Assembly: GCF_011074885.1 (NCBI RefSeq)
Contig: NC_054687.1
Coordinates: forward strand, 806,001-870,000
Source: Brettanomyces bruxellensis
Taxonomy: Eukaryota > Ascomycota > Pichiomycetes > Pichiales > Pichiaceae
Reading direction: 5' to 3'
DNA: 64,000 bases
In this document: in pieces, positions 20,963-31,477 of the stretch
How positions within the stretch are numbered: the first letter of the stretch is position 1
Layout: each line of letters begins with the position of its first letter
The notes under the pieces: generated by a model
Databases searched by the model: none
Told to the model about the DNA's origin: nothing
The model's input: the letters and a program-made list of their open reading frames with translations, nothing else
Program-made: the position numbers and the translations under genes

Positions 20963-21682
20963 TCACTTAAAGTATGAATCCATGAATCTTTTATGGAAAT
21001 CATTCTGCATCATGTTGTTAATCATTGGATTGTGCTTCTCCTGGTCCGATTGTCGCTTTTGCAGGTGAAACAAGCTTTGAGATCGCCATGACTTCCTTAT
21101 TGTATCTGCTTTTTTATTCTCTGTATCAGGGATCGGCTCTCTAATCAACTCCTGTGTATTATCAACCGATTCGTGTTCATCTTTAGCCTTTGTCTCCTTC
21201 TCTTTTCGTATATTTTCAAGCTCCCTCAGCAACTCTTCCTCTTCCTCCTCATCATCATCATCAGAACTACTTTCATCTGTGCTGGAACTGTTCGATTCAT
21301 CACTTGAGTCATCACCCTCATCACCTGATTCCTGCTTCAAATCCTCATCTTTGTGTTTTCCAGACGTTTGTGACACTTCCTTTATTTCATCTTTGACCTC
21401 CCCCAAACAGGCCTCACCTTTTGCCCTCTTTTCTTCAAGTAGCAAAGTCTCTCGCAGAGACTTAACATCCTTACCTGTGATATATCCCCGCCGTTTTCCA
21501 TCAATACCAAATTCCTCCTCCTTATCTTCGTCCGAATCAAAGTCATCATTCACCTTTTTCGCCTTTTTCCTGTATTTAAGGGTCTTGTAACCCGGCAGTG
21601 CTCTTTTATGCTGGATAGAAGTTTGCGGACCTCCCGATCTGGCTCTAGCCTGATCAAATGTTGGTCTGTGTGCAGTAGTCAT
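20963..21682 (-). CDS. CWC15: Pre-mRNA-splicing factor Cwc15
   Basis: 239 residues (yeast 175; other eukaryotes about 229). Component of the NineTeen-associated complex (Prp19/CDC5L) at the spliceosome core. Seen: the N-terminal MTTAHRPTFDQARARSG, then LPGYKTLKYRKK, both hallmarks of Cwf15/Cwc15, and a C-terminal SWRSQSLFHLQKRQ and NNMMQNDFHKRFMDSYFK that match the family's terminal block. The middle is an Asp/Glu/Ser-rich disordered region with a long Glu run, present in metazoan and plant homologues but short in Saccharomyces. Divergent from NBP2. Confidence 0.92.
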   Translation of the reverse strand: MTTAHRPTFDQARARSGGPQTSIQHKRALPGYKTLKYRKKAKKVNDDFDSDEDKEEEFGIDGKRRGYITGKDVKSLRETLLLEEKRAKGEACLGEVKDEIKEVSQTSGKHKDEDLKQESGDEGDDSSDESNSSSTDESSSDDDDEEEEEELLRELENIRKEKETKAKDEHESVDNTQELIREPIPDTENKKADTIRKSWRSQSLFHLQKRQSDQEKHNPMINNMMQNDFHKRFMDSYFK

Positions 21683-22110
21683 AATATTTAGATGCTAGAT
21701 TTTTGTAAAAGAGCCATACAATGCTTGTGTTTCGTATATAGAAGGGATTTCTGAAGACGGACAGGTGTCAACTGCAGATTCTGAGTTTTGGGATGCAATT
21801 TCAGTTCTTTCAGAATCTCCTATCTTTTTTTTGTTCTACTAAGCTTAAAATGTTCTCTGCGTGATTTTATTTTATTTTATTTTTTTTTGCTCTATCGCCA
21901 CTGCTTGGTCAGGTATCGAAATACGGGCTCTACTAGATATGTGTCCTAAAAAAAAATAGAAAAAAACAATAAATATACATGTGTGTATGTATCACACACA
22001 AATGAAATACTGAAATCACTCTTTTCTTGGACATCGTCAGCCATAAAGTAACATTCGGAAAGTGTGCTTGTGCTGAATAGGGGCCGCTTGATCTTATCCA
22101 AGCTACAGAA
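21683..22110. promoter_or_regulatory. Divergent promoter of CWC15 and NBP2
   Basis: 428 bp with several T/A runs (about 21825-21890). No recognisable factor site. Confidence 0.4.
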
Positions 22111-23118
22111 ATGGAATCTTCCGGAAAGGAAGACGGTTCTAGTGATACAAATCACAGTAAAGGTCAGACGACATTGACAAGTGTGTATGTTGACTCAAAT
22201 ACAGATAGTAAAGAGTTTACAGATGACGAAAGCGGGAGAGATGTATCGGAGCATGAGGGTGCAGAATTGCAGAACGATATATATACGGAACGACCGATAT
22301 CAATAAAGGATTATGCATATACGGAAGAGAATCCAATGCATTATGGGATATACGATGATAATGATGAGCAGGACGAGGATTCAGTCGAATATTCGGATTA
22401 TGAGGGTGAAATCGATGGAGAGGAGAGCGAGAATGGAAATGATGGAACCGTGTTTACATTGAGAAAAGACGACGGAGAAAATAGACTTGATGTTTCCACT
22501 GAGATTGAACACGGGAAGAAGGTGCAGTTGTCAACTTCAGCAGATCACAAACAGAGGACGGAGGACATACTCAGAGGAGGAAAAACGCAAAATACATCAA
22601 CATTACCGAACAATGATGAGGGGAGTACTCGTGAATCAGAGCAGCTCGAACCAATAATACAGGCCGTGGCATTGTATCCGTTCGAGGCAGAAAACGAAAA
22701 TGAGCTGGGTCTCGTACCAGATCAACTTATTATGATCAATTATGAGTATGGTGATGGTTGGCTTGTAGCATATGATCCGGAGTCCGGCAGGACGGGTCTA
22801 ATCCCATCTGCCTATGTGCAAATTATAGGCGATGAAGAACCGGAAACTTCCCAAGAAGTATCTGGCGAGAAGAAAACCGCACAATCACAAATGTTAGAAG
22901 AATCGCTCGATAATGAGAAGGAAATTGGAGAGGAGAACGGGAAGGACAACGGGAAGGAACAAGAAGGGAATACGAAGATGAACGAGAAGAAAGTAAAAGA
23001 GAAGATGAAGAAAGATGAGGAAAAAGAAGATGACGAGAGTGAAAAGAATACCATTTTGAGCAAAAGTGTAACGGAAGATGCAGTGGTGAAGGGAGTAGAT
23101 CACCTGATTATCAGCTAA
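22111..23118 (+). CDS. NBP2: SH3-domain adaptor Nbp2
   Basis: 335 residues (yeast 236). Nbp2 is a cytosolic adaptor that brings the PP2C phosphatase Ptc1 to MAP-kinase pathways (HOG and cell wall). One SH3 domain lies at about residues 188-243: AVALYPFEAENENELGL, then DQLIMINYEYGDGWLVAYD, GRTGLIPSAYVQII; the ALYPF, the GWW-like WL and the PSAYV residues are all present. The long N-terminal half is acidic and likely disordered. The C-terminal tail alternates Lys and Glu (KEKMKKDEEKEDDESEK) and is much longer than in Saccharomyces. The identity rests on the SH3 sequence and on the N-terminal acidic layout, so another Nbp2-like SH3 protein is possible. Confidence 0.75.
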   Translation: MESSGKEDGSSDTNHSKGQTTLTSVYVDSNTDSKEFTDDESGRDVSEHEGAELQNDIYTERPISIKDYAYTEENPMHYGIYDDNDEQDEDSVEYSDYEGEIDGEESENGNDGTVFTLRKDDGENRLDVSTEIEHGKKVQLSTSADHKQRTEDILRGGKTQNTSTLPNNDEGSTRESEQLEPIIQAVALYPFEAENENELGLVPDQLIMINYEYGDGWLVAYDPESGRTGLIPSAYVQIIGDEEPETSQEVSGEKKTAQSQMLEESLDNEKEIGEENGKDNGKEQEGNTKMNEKKVKEKMKKDEEKEDDESEKNTILSKSVTEDAVVKGVDHLIIS

Positions 23119-23341
23119 TGGAGGTTCTCGCTGAGGATTATTTCATACTTCACTCTTCTCCCGGTTCACCCGCTTGTGAACCTGTTCTATAAAGACACCA
23201 CTGTAAATTTATACTTTACTAATGCCATTCAATTTAAAGCATAAGGATCGAATCGCTCTCAAAAATTATCGCGTGGGCTGGTTTTGCCGTATTATCTATT
23301 CCACACGTTACTTTATTAAATGTACATATTATTTCCCAGGA

Positions 23342-24553
23342 TCACTCTATACTCTCCACAATCGAATTCCACGTATTATCATCTACATCGAGATCAGCGT
23401 TGCTTTTACTCTTTGCAGGTCCTCCAAGCTCCTTGAGAAGATGATACACTGCTTTCTTCACATCCTTATCTGTTGATTCCAGTACGGAATCCGCTTGTAA
23501 TAGCTTAAAACCCCCAGTAAAGGCATTTCTCGCATTGGAGATTGACTCATAACTAGGATCGGACCTCTCAACCTTGGCATTGAGTGGGAATTTTGTGAAA
23601 TCAAGAGACACTTGGCGTCCTTCATCCTTTGATATTCCATTTTGAATTCTTTTGGCATTGAGGTAATTCGAAAAGCCTTCCAAGTAGAAACTTTCAACAG
23701 ACTGCTCATTAATATCCTGAACGGCAGCTGCGATAAGTGCGGCATTTTCAAAAAGACCCATTTCTATTGCGTACTTTGCTAATGTAAGAATTGGTTCAGC
23801 CATCTCGATATAGGCCATTTGCAAATCAGAGGCATCTGACTCTCCCTTGGAATTCATGTTATCATCTTTGGATGCTATCTCAAGTCTGGATTTTTTCTCT
23901 CGGAACAGTTGCCACGATCTCTCGATGGCTTTAACTGCTTCTTCGTTTTTCATCTGCGATATTCTAATACTGGCAAGTAGAGACCAAGCCTCTGGATTTT
24001 CCGGGTCCACTTCTAGAGCCTTCTGAATCCACTTTTCACATTCAGACTCAGCCTGAGGCTCCTCGCATAGATCTGTCATCCAGATTTCGATAATGGCAAA
24101 AATCGCCTGATTCAACTTCTGATTTATATATTGACGTATTCCCTGTGGGGTCTTGTATGCGGCGAATAGCAACTGCAAACCATCATCGGCATTATCGCTC
24201 ACTACTCCCTTCATGAGCTGATCAAGGTCACTCAACAATCTGTTCACTCCTGTTTGCAATAGTTCAACACCTTTTTCTCCACCTACAATCTGACCCAAGT
24301 ATAGGAATTTCTCTACTCCCTGACGAGATTGTGGATCCAAGTCACAAGCACGTTGGAGAACATCGTATGCATTGTTTAAATCACCATTTTCAAGAAGTGC
24401 CTCTCCAAGACTTTGTAAATATACTGGATGCGATTGGAATGTAGCCGAATGCTCTTTTAAAAGATCCACAGCTTCTTGTGACTGAGATTGTGATAATAAC
24501 TGGGAAGACTCAACAATCAAGTTTCCGAGTTCCTCCGTAATAGCTTGAGACAT
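23342..24553 (-). CDS. ACL4: Ribosome assembly chaperone Acl4 (Rpl4 chaperone)
   Basis: 403 residues (yeast 387), start at the ATG of MSQAITEELG. Acl4 is a TPR protein that binds nascent Rpl4 and escorts it to the nucleus. Helical repeat blocks are visible: a first set around residues 25-100 (HPVYLQSLGEALLENGDLNNAYDVLQRACDLDP is one) and a second around 165-225 with ALEVDPENPEAWSLLASIR. A C-terminal set ends in GFSNYLNAKR, and an acidic tail with DLDVDDNTWNSI typical of Acl4 follows. The frame extends a few codons upstream without an ATG. It is divergent from GIR2, another translation factor, over 323 bp. Confidence 0.85.
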   Translation of the reverse strand: MSQAITEELGNLIVESSQLLSQSQSQEAVDLLKEHSATFQSHPVYLQSLGEALLENGDLNNAYDVLQRACDLDPQSRQGVEKFLYLGQIVGGEKGVELLQTGVNRLLSDLDQLMKGVVSDNADDGLQLLFAAYKTPQGIRQYINQKLNQAIFAIIEIWMTDLCEEPQAESECEKWIQKALEVDPENPEAWSLLASIRISQMKNEEAVKAIERSWQLFREKKSRLEIASKDDNMNSKGESDASDLQMAYIEMAEPILTLAKYAIEMGLFENAALIAAAVQDINEQSVESFYLEGFSNYLNAKRIQNGISKDEGRQVSLDFTKFPLNAKVERSDPSYESISNARNAFTGGFKLLQADSVLESTDKDVKKAVYHLLKELGGPAKSKSNADLDVDDNTWNSIVESIE

Positions 24554-24876
24554 CACTGAGCACTGAGTTATCTCCCACAAACAATGTAGACGGGTATATG
24601 GGGATGGAAAAGGACAAAGAAGGGAAACAATCGATGAAAAATCTGTTCATGTCAAAAATGCAGCTCAGTGCTATTGCAGGGTAGTGAAATTTTTTGTGCT
24701 TGTATTTTTCATTTTATGGCATCGTATTAATTTTTACTATCGTTTTTTTTTTTTGTTAGCATGCGAGCAAGTGGCAGTAGCATGAATTTGCTTTCCTTTG
24801 CGAATCATGTTATGGGATGCACAGTAAACAGGAAGCAAGACAAAGGGAGAACAGCGACAGTGACTAAACAATAAAG
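24554..24876. promoter_or_regulatory. Divergent promoter of ACL4 and GIR2
   Basis: 323 bp serving both genes. A T-run (about 24745-24757) sits mid-way. No factor site was recognised. Confidence 0.4.
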
Positions 24877-25638
24877 ATGGATCCAGCTGAAGAGCAGAAA
24901 CAGGAAATAGAAATCCTTAAAACAATCTATCCTGAGGAACTCGAAATACTGTCCGATACAGAGTTTACGATTAACCTTCTATTGGATGTCGAGAGTGAAA
25001 GAAAGCATGCCGTGAAATTACACATTAGATATCCAGCCACGTATCCGGAGGTGGTCCCCGAGCTTTGGGTGGTGGCAGGAGATACCAATGCTGATGATGA
25101 AAAGAACGCAGAAGTGGAAAAAGAAATTGAAGAAGAAGAAGAAGACACAGATCTTAAAGATTCACAACGGGCACTTAACCTAATCGAGACCATCGAGCTC
25201 GACAAGAAGGACATAGGCGAGCTGTCGGACAAGTTGGATGAAGAAGCTAAAATGAATATAGGCATGCCCAGCGTATTCACTTTAGCATCTGTGTTGAAAG
25301 ATGATGCCGAACAAATGTTCAATAAGAAACTCGAGGCAGAGACTCAAAAGTTAGAACAGGCACGGGTGTCAAGAGAGAAGCAGGAGCAGAAGAAGTTCAT
25401 TGGAACAAAGGTCACGAGGGAAAACTTCGAGGCATGGCAAGTGAAATTCCGCAAGGAAATGGGAATAAAGGAGAGGAAGGAGAAGAGATTCGAGGAAATA
25501 CATCAGGGAAAGCTAACTGGAAAGGAGATCTTTGAGAGAGGTCTAGCTGGAGAAGAAGGCGGTGAGCCACAGGTGGCTGCAGATGATATTGCAGGCATGG
25601 AGTCTGTTACTGAAGGGGTGAAGAACACATCGATATAA
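24877..25638 (+). CDS. GIR2: RWD-domain protein Gir2
   Basis: 253 residues (yeast 265). Gir2 binds the DRG-type GTPase Rbg2 and competes with Gcn2 for Gcn1 on stalled ribosomes. The RWD domain spans about residues 5-125: KQEIEILKTIYPEELEIL, then the family's RYPATYPEVVPEL block. An acidic stretch of Glu (about 80-92) interrupts it. The following helical part contains IGMPSVFTLASVLKDDAE, conserved in Gir2/RWDD1, and FEAWQVKFRKEM with GKLTGKEIFERGL near the end, also typical. Full length; no oddities. Confidence 0.92.
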   Translation: MDPAEEQKQEIEILKTIYPEELEILSDTEFTINLLLDVESERKHAVKLHIRYPATYPEVVPELWVVAGDTNADDEKNAEVEKEIEEEEEDTDLKDSQRALNLIETIELDKKDIGELSDKLDEEAKMNIGMPSVFTLASVLKDDAEQMFNKKLEAETQKLEQARVSREKQEQKKFIGTKVTRENFEAWQVKFRKEMGIKERKEKRFEEIHQGKLTGKEIFERGLAGEEGGEPQVAADDIAGMESVTEGVKNTSI

Positions 25639-25759
25639 AATACAGAGAGAGAAATACTACAGGTTGAAAGTACCATGTATTCTACTTTTCTAATTATTTA
25701 TGTCTATATTAATTGGTACATGATGCATCTATGAAAGCAAGCATGGCAGCAATGCGGTG

Positions 25760-28249
25760 CTATTTATCGTAGGAGCTGAATTGGTAGTTATGAAGATAGA
25801 GCATGTCATCTGTGACATCCTGGAAAACACACATTGCGTATGGATCGTTTTCGTTGTAGTGTGCAAAATGCACAAACTCTCCATCATATTCAAGTGGAAT
25901 ATTCAGGGTGCCTGTCTTTGAGTCCGATGGAATAGGACCCTTTATCCAGTTATACAAATCTGATGTAGACTCAAGACTATACTTCACATTTCTTTCGTGC
26001 TCGAGTTTTTCACGAGTTTTCGACTTTTCTTCCGGGTTGAGGTTGCTGTATGGTCTCAAATCCTGTTCATAACTCTTGATTTTTGTCATACACTCATTTA
26101 AAGCTGCTTCTCTTTTGACGTACGCATTCAAGGCCTGCTCACAGTCATCAGCTTTCTTCTTATCTGCTGCTTGCAATTGCAGGATTTTCATCTCAGGAAG
26201 ATCATCGATGTAATAAAACGGAAGCTCCTTGGGGTAATATTTTTGAAGAATGTAGAATTTCGTGAGCTCATCATCGTTCTTATCCACAAAACGTGGATGT
26301 GACATCATGTATCCCAAACATAATCGTTCGTACTTCACGGAAGCTTCATGATCCATCCTTTCTAGTAGTGATGTTTCCATCAAAAACAACTTTTCCGACA
26401 TCTCAAGCTCTTTATCCGTTTTCGGGTCATCACAGACAAACAATCGATCCTTTTCATCGAAGAATTCATCTTCTTCCCGTTTCCTCTTTTTACTTCTTCT
26501 TACTTTGACTGCTCCCACATCCAGCATACTTTCATCACTATCTGATGCTGCTTCAGACTTTGCGGATACAGTATCATTCCATTCAAATGAAACGTTTAGA
26601 TCATCGTCCGAATCCTGAATTTCAGACTTTACTTTATCTGCTCTTTCCCTAATGTCATCATTTACAGCGTATTGAAGATCGTCAAAAGAAAGTGTATTTT
26701 GAAGTGCATCCTCAAAATCGGCAGAAATTTTCTTGAAGTCAGGCTTCGACTTGATATTGCTGTTGGCATCATTCTTTTCACACTCCTCATCCTGCCTGTT
26801 ATAAATAGGACATGGATCTCGAAACTTCAAATCACGTTTTGGGATCTCACCCCCAATCTCAGAGATTAGATTTTCCCAGAATTCCAACACTGTGGACTCT
26901 CGATTCGTCAATTGATGAAATGATTCTAGAATGTCTTTAGTTGTAACAGGCATCAAAACACGATTGTTATAGGATAACTTCTGGACCGTTTGTGCAGCAA
27001 TCTTCTTCTCGACAACACCAAGCAAGAGACTGTACAAAAAGTTGACTGTCAAATCCTTAAGCATGATTTTTGTCAAGGTCGGTATCTTGCGGATGAACGG
27101 GTTTATTCTGATTTCTAGTTGGTCGTCTTCCGATTCTTCAAAGCCTTTCCGTGTGTTTGGATTTACAATCCGAAGACCAAAGGAGGATGAAAGGCCTTCC
27201 CAGTTGATTAAATCCTCGTTGTGATCCCACAAATGGTACTTATCAAGCTTTCTAGAACTGAAGGGAGTCCGCATAAAATCTTCAGGAGGTACAACATTTA
27301 GCAGGAGGCGTGATTGAGATTCTTCGAATTGCGTGTATTCATAACTCATTTCATAAGCAATCGGCATTTCACTCATCGGTATCAGCCTTTGGTAGCTGGT
27401 CTTTGAATTCTTCATCCTCTTCAGTTGCTTTGAAAGAGCCCGGTAATACGTGAGTATCTCACTCTTCGATTTTGAAGGTAGCTGCTCACATATCGCATCG
27501 ATTCTATGAATGGAATATCTTGAAAGTAATTGAAAGAAGCGTTCTTTCTCTCCTGGCTTCCACATTGTTCTTTGAATGCCATGCTCTGTTTCACTTCTCA
27601 AACGCCGTCTATATATCATGCTTCCATCAGTCGCCATAAGACTATATTTAAAACTTGGTGCTGGATCATCCGGGGTTCGTTTGAAATGAAGAAATGCATA
27701 AGCTTCTCGATTGAAGAAGTTTAAATAGTTGATATTACCTTGGAAATGCTTTGGCTTGGACGATGTACTTCTGTGATTTTGAAGAAAACGTGGCAGGCAA
27801 ACTTTTCGTGTCTTAATGTGTGCCAGTGGAGCCATTCGTTTGGCCAATGATTCTAAAAGTGGACCATTTTTGAGTCTTTCCTCAGGAAGAAAACCCTGGT
27901 ATTTACGCGCAACGTATACATCGTTCAACGTTCTATTCCATTTCGGCCTGAACTTAGAGTTATTGCCGAAATCTTCTGATTTAAGCTCGTAATAAATCTG
28001 TCGATCCAAATCGGAAAATTTTGCTATATCGTTGTACGTGTTTTCTATATTGCCATAACAAGTTTCGGGAATGCCCGTATGAACCAATGAATGATGATCA
28101 TCATTCTTATGCTGATGCCCAGTCTTGGGTGGAATGATTTTTCTTCTCTTAGTTGTTTGTGGATTGAATGTATGTGATACTATCTTTTCGTTTTTACTCG
28201 TTCCTGAGGATACTGATTTTTCTGATGCCTGATCCATGACACTGCACAT
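25760..28249 (-). CDS. RRN5: SANT-domain protein, likely UAF subunit Rrn5
   Basis: 829 residues. A SANT/Myb-like domain lies at about 230-285: WKPGEKERFFQLLSRYSI, then AICEQLPSKSKSEILTYYRALSKQL. This matches Rrn5-type proteins of the RNA polymerase I upstream activating factor, where Rrn5 helps pre-initiation at rDNA. The protein is more than twice the size of S. cerevisiae Rrn5 (363) but long forms are known in other fungi. The remainder is charged, with an acidic block at about 560-600 followed by a basic NLS-like KVRRSKKRKREED, and a Lys/Glu helical part near the C-terminus. An ATG four codons downstream (MDQASEK) is an equally good start. The SANT motif is seen; the Rrn5 name is inference. 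Confidence 0.6.
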   Translation of the reverse strand: MCSVMDQASEKSVSSGTSKNEKIVSHTFNPQTTKRRKIIPPKTGHQHKNDDHHSLVHTGIPETCYGNIENTYNDIAKFSDLDRQIYYELKSEDFGNNSKFRPKWNRTLNDVYVARKYQGFLPEERLKNGPLLESLAKRMAPLAHIKTRKVCLPRFLQNHRSTSSKPKHFQGNINYLNFFNREAYAFLHFKRTPDDPAPSFKYSLMATDGSMIYRRRLRSETEHGIQRTMWKPGEKERFFQLLSRYSIHRIDAICEQLPSKSKSEILTYYRALSKQLKRMKNSKTSYQRLIPMSEMPIAYEMSYEYTQFEESQSRLLLNVVPPEDFMRTPFSSRKLDKYHLWDHNEDLINWEGLSSSFGLRIVNPNTRKGFEESEDDQLEIRINPFIRKIPTLTKIMLKDLTVNFLYSLLLGVVEKKIAAQTVQKLSYNNRVLMPVTTKDILESFHQLTNRESTVLEFWENLISEIGGEIPKRDLKFRDPCPIYNRQDEECEKNDANSNIKSKPDFKKISADFEDALQNTLSFDDLQYAVNDDIRERADKVKSEIQDSDDDLNVSFEWNDTVSAKSEAASDSDESMLDVGAVKVRRSKKRKREEDEFFDEKDRLFVCDDPKTDKELEMSEKLFLMETSLLERMDHEASVKYERLCLGYMMSHPRFVDKNDDELTKFYILQKYYPKELPFYYIDDLPEMKILQLQAADKKKADDCEQALNAYVKREAALNECMTKIKSYEQDLRPYSNLNPEEKSKTREKLEHERNVKYSLESTSDLYNWIKGPIPSDSKTGTLNIPLEYDGEFVHFAHYNENDPYAMCVFQDVTDDMLYLHNYQFSSYDK

Positions 28250-28450
28250 GCTTTATAGAATAACGCCTCTTATCTGTAGATACATACACCACTATCGACT
28301 CATAATAGCAGACTATATCTGTGGAATAACGAGTGATAGTGTAATCTGTAGACTTCGTTTACCCTGGAAGCATAATCGTTAGGTATAACTAACGCTCAAG
28401 CAAGCTGAATAGTGGGAGAAAAGCTTTTTTGCGAGATCAGCATTGAAATA

Positions 28451-28486
<36 letters not shown>

Positions 28487-28660
28487 CTGAAAAATTATTG
28501 AGTGGGGATAGCGCTAATTATAATATAATGTTGCACATTCATGAGAAGTACATCATGACCTTGTGGGCTATAAAAGAAACCAAGCAATCGTCTTAATAAG
28601 GCGTGGCCTACTCAACATATTTTAGAAATATACTTTTAGTGGTGCCCAATATAAGAGGAT
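28250..28660. promoter_or_regulatory. Divergent promoter of RRN5-like and SLS1, with T30 tract
   Basis: 411 bp containing thirty consecutive T at 28454-28483. Poly(dA:dT) tracts of this kind exclude nucleosomes in yeast promoters. Their length is also prone to change. No other site was recognised. Confidence 0.5.
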
Positions 28661-31477
28661 ATGTTGAGGTTTGGGTTGATCAGAGGTGCGTACCGTTCCG
28701 TATCGCATAATCTTACCCACCATTGGAATTATCATGCTTCTTTATTGCCAGTTAGAAGATGTAATCATTGTCGATGGATTGCAACTGGCCAATCAGATGA
28801 AAGTAAGGATGGGAAAGCGCAAAAGGCTGCAGAATCAACTGATAATGAGAATGAAAGCCCCCAAATTATACAGGATGCCATCTCAAATGAAGCAGCAGAT
28901 AGCTCTGTTGAAGAATTCAATGATGTAAATAAAGACTTTGAGGATGATCAGGACAACAAAAGTCCGGCTGAAACTTCAAAGAGTGCAGATGTGAACGATT
29001 CATTTGACGCATATCTTTCACTTTTTTCCGGAGATGAACATCTTGGCGAGGAAGATTTGCCGAAAAACGATAAATCATCCATAAAATCGAAAAAGATGCT
29101 TTTTGAACAGGGATTTGCACTTCCGTGGGAAAAGGAACAACTTTCATCAGAGGAAAATGGAAAATTGCCTTGGAACTTGAACGCAGCTTTGGAACAGATG
29201 AATCCAGAAGAAAAGACGGTGGATAATGATCACGTGATTCTTGGACCGTTTATTAAGAAGTACTCACCGTTAGAAAAATTGCAGAGGGGACGCCATAAGG
29301 GCTACCAGTCACCTTTGGCAAGGGAAAATTACACAAATATGGTAGATTTTGAGAGGGATGCGAAGGACTTGATGATATTCAGGAAGGATATTCCTGATGA
29401 TGAGATATTTGAGAAGATAGAGGAGTTCAATCCGCATGAAAATGTAATTTCGGTCAAGAGATACAACAAGCTGATGCGGGATATGAAGTCGGCATTTAAG
29501 CTATTACAGCTCAGAAACTTTGCAGCATCGAAAAAGGTGCTTTCTTCTAGGTCGGCCAATAAAAGTAAAGTCATCAACAGGATTATCAAGAATTACTGGA
29601 AGATAACAATATCCGACAAGGTCATCGATGAGGCCGCACTACAGAAAAAGATACATATCACGCTTCAAAATAAAAGAGAGCTATTTTTGCTTTTCTCGCA
29701 CACTGGATTCATTACAAACTCCTGGTCTCGTCTTGGGGCTAAACTAACATTGAATCCAGAGGGAAGTGAACTTGAGGTCGCCGGTGACCCGAGAGTCGTT
29801 AATTTTGTCCAAGTTTCGTGGAATGAGCTTTTGAACAATGTACAGTCGATAAGTCTAGAGATGAAGAATCTTGAAGATTTCTACATGAACACGCTACATA
29901 GAAATCTGCCTATAGACTTGGTCCAGGAACTCAGCGATACATTCTTTGATGCTGTGAGTGAGAAAGATCAGCTTTACATTCTTAGTGCATTTACTCGTCC
30001 TAATTTGGTTCATGCAAAAGTTTTATTGCTTGAGGCCGCAAATCTTCCCGGAACAGTTACCAGAGTCATTGACAGGACATTTATAGACAAGTATTTATCA
30101 GAGGCATCATTCGAAGAAGTGTATGACTCTTCTCTTCCATGGTATACAACTAGTGATGGGCCCATATATCGGCTTAAGGTGCCGAAACCTAGATTGAGAA
30201 AAACGATGCCAGGTGCAAGGCTTTCGGGCAAGGATGTTGCATCAAGGGTTGCCACACTAAAGAGGAAAGTTGAACACGCTGAAGATGATTTCGAATACAA
30301 TTTCCTAGAGGATGCAAGTTCCGCGCTTGGCATATCTAATGCAAATGAAGATTCACAGAAGAAAACAAACGAGGCGGAAGAGACTAAATTGGGAGAAGGG
30401 GTTACAAAAGGAAGTAAATCTGGAGATGGAATTACAGAAGGAAGTAAATCTGGAGAAGGAGTTACAAAAGGAAGTAAATCTGGCGAAGAGACTAACTCCA
30501 AAGAACAAACAAAACTGGCAGATGAAAAGGAAAGAAAATTCAAAGTGAACCTGGAAAACTTGAGCAAGGCAATGCTACATCCAGAAATTACAAAACAGGA
30601 TACTTGGCTTCCGAACATCCTTAGTGCGACAGTGGGAAGAGTGCTGTTCGAGAAGAAGTCGGCCAATTCGAACGCGATATTTCACAGCAACTTGCCTGAG
30701 TTGAGTGGAAAAATCGCACAGTTAAAGCTTTTGGACAGGTCACAGCACTTGTTTGGCATTGGAGGAGGTGTAAAGAACCAATTCACGCATAAATTGCAGA
30801 TTAAACTTGTTCCAGACGGTTTCAGAAGTCTCGACAACTTCAAAAAGCTTCCAAACATCGAGATATGGCTTGATGTGATAAGGCAGGAGGTTCAATTAGA
30901 CACTTGCGACACATTTGTGGACGAGTACGAGTACAATTATCGGATTCCCCTTCCACAAAGATCGGTGGATCTCAACTTCCAATCCAGTTACAACTCACTG
31001 TTGATTGATAGCAATGCAGATGACGACTTATCATTCCAGTCAAAGCAAAAACCACTGTTCAAGTTGTTGCACCGGATTCCAAACAGCCTTTTGAAGATGG
31101 AAGATCAAGCATCACTAAGAAAGCTTATTCACGTTCTACGTAATCGGACTGTTCCAATCAGGATGGGTGATAGAAAAGCGGATTTTATCCAAACATCTCG
31201 TCATGAGCAGCAGGATTATGTTCCATACCTGATAACAGAAGTGAATTTGAAAAGAACGATAGAACTCGAGTATAAGAAAATGCCAGTTATCTACGAAGTG
31301 AACAACAACGGTTCAGAAGAATCATACAAGGTGTCTGTTTTGTCCAGTATTAGTGAAGAAATGGCACCTGAGGCAAGAGAAGCAGGATATAAGAAATTCT
31401 GTGAAAATGTGTTGCAATTCATAAAATTCTTAGATGACCCTTTGGAAACCAAAGGTGAAAAACTGTTTAATGTGTGA
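28661..31477 (+). CDS. SLS1: Mitochondrial expression factor Sls1
   Basis: 938 residues, much longer than yeast Sls1 (643). Sls1 is an inner-membrane protein that couples mitochondrial transcription by Rpo41 (through Nam1) to membrane-bound translation. The N-terminus is a presequence (MLRFGLIRGAYRSVSHNL). A long acidic region (about 60-150) follows. The conserved core starts around 215 and includes WKITISDKVIDEA, a stretch ending GAKLTLN, and NFVQVSWNELLNN, which I read as Sls1-type blocks. A Gly/Ser/Lys repeat insertion lies at about 577-606 (three 10-residue units). The C-terminal part has LDTCDTFVDEYEYNYRIPLP and a long conserved end. Identity is by pattern memory, not by a search. Confidence 0.75.
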   Translation: MLRFGLIRGAYRSVSHNLTHHWNYHASLLPVRRCNHCRWIATGQSDESKDGKAQKAAESTDNENESPQIIQDAISNEAADSSVEEFNDVNKDFEDDQDNKSPAETSKSADVNDSFDAYLSLFSGDEHLGEEDLPKNDKSSIKSKKMLFEQGFALPWEKEQLSSEENGKLPWNLNAALEQMNPEEKTVDNDHVILGPFIKKYSPLEKLQRGRHKGYQSPLARENYTNMVDFERDAKDLMIFRKDIPDDEIFEKIEEFNPHENVISVKRYNKLMRDMKSAFKLLQLRNFAASKKVLSSRSANKSKVINRIIKNYWKITISDKVIDEAALQKKIHITLQNKRELFLLFSHTGFITNSWSRLGAKLTLNPEGSELEVAGDPRVVNFVQVSWNELLNNVQSISLEMKNLEDFYMNTLHRNLPIDLVQELSDTFFDAVSEKDQLYILSAFTRPNLVHAKVLLLEAANLPGTVTRVIDRTFIDKYLSEASFEEVYDSSLPWYTTSDGPIYRLKVPKPRLRKTMPGARLSGKDVASRVATLKRKVEHAEDDFEYNFLEDASSALGISNANEDSQKKTNEAEETKLGEGVTKGSKSGDGITEGSKSGEGVTKGSKSGEETNSKEQTKLADEKERKFKVNLENLSKAMLHPEITKQDTWLPNILSATVGRVLFEKKSANSNAIFHSNLPELSGKIAQLKLLDRSQHLFGIGGGVKNQFTHKLQIKLVPDGFRSLDNFKKLPNIEIWLDVIRQEVQLDTCDTFVDEYEYNYRIPLPQRSVDLNFQSSYNSLLIDSNADDDLSFQSKQKPLFKLLHRIPNSLLKMEDQASLRKLIHVLRNRTVPIRMGDRKADFIQTSRHEQQDYVPYLITEVNLKRTIELEYKKMPVIYEVNNNGSEESYKVSVLSSISEEMAPEAREAGYKKFCENVLQFIKFLDDPLETKGEKLFNV
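30391..30480 (+). repeat. Three 30-bp in-frame repeats inside SLS1
   Basis: Three consecutive 30-bp units ending AAGGAAGTAAATC encode 10-residue repeats of the type GEGVTKGSKS. They expand or contract without frameshift and sit in a linker between conserved parts. Confidence 0.9.
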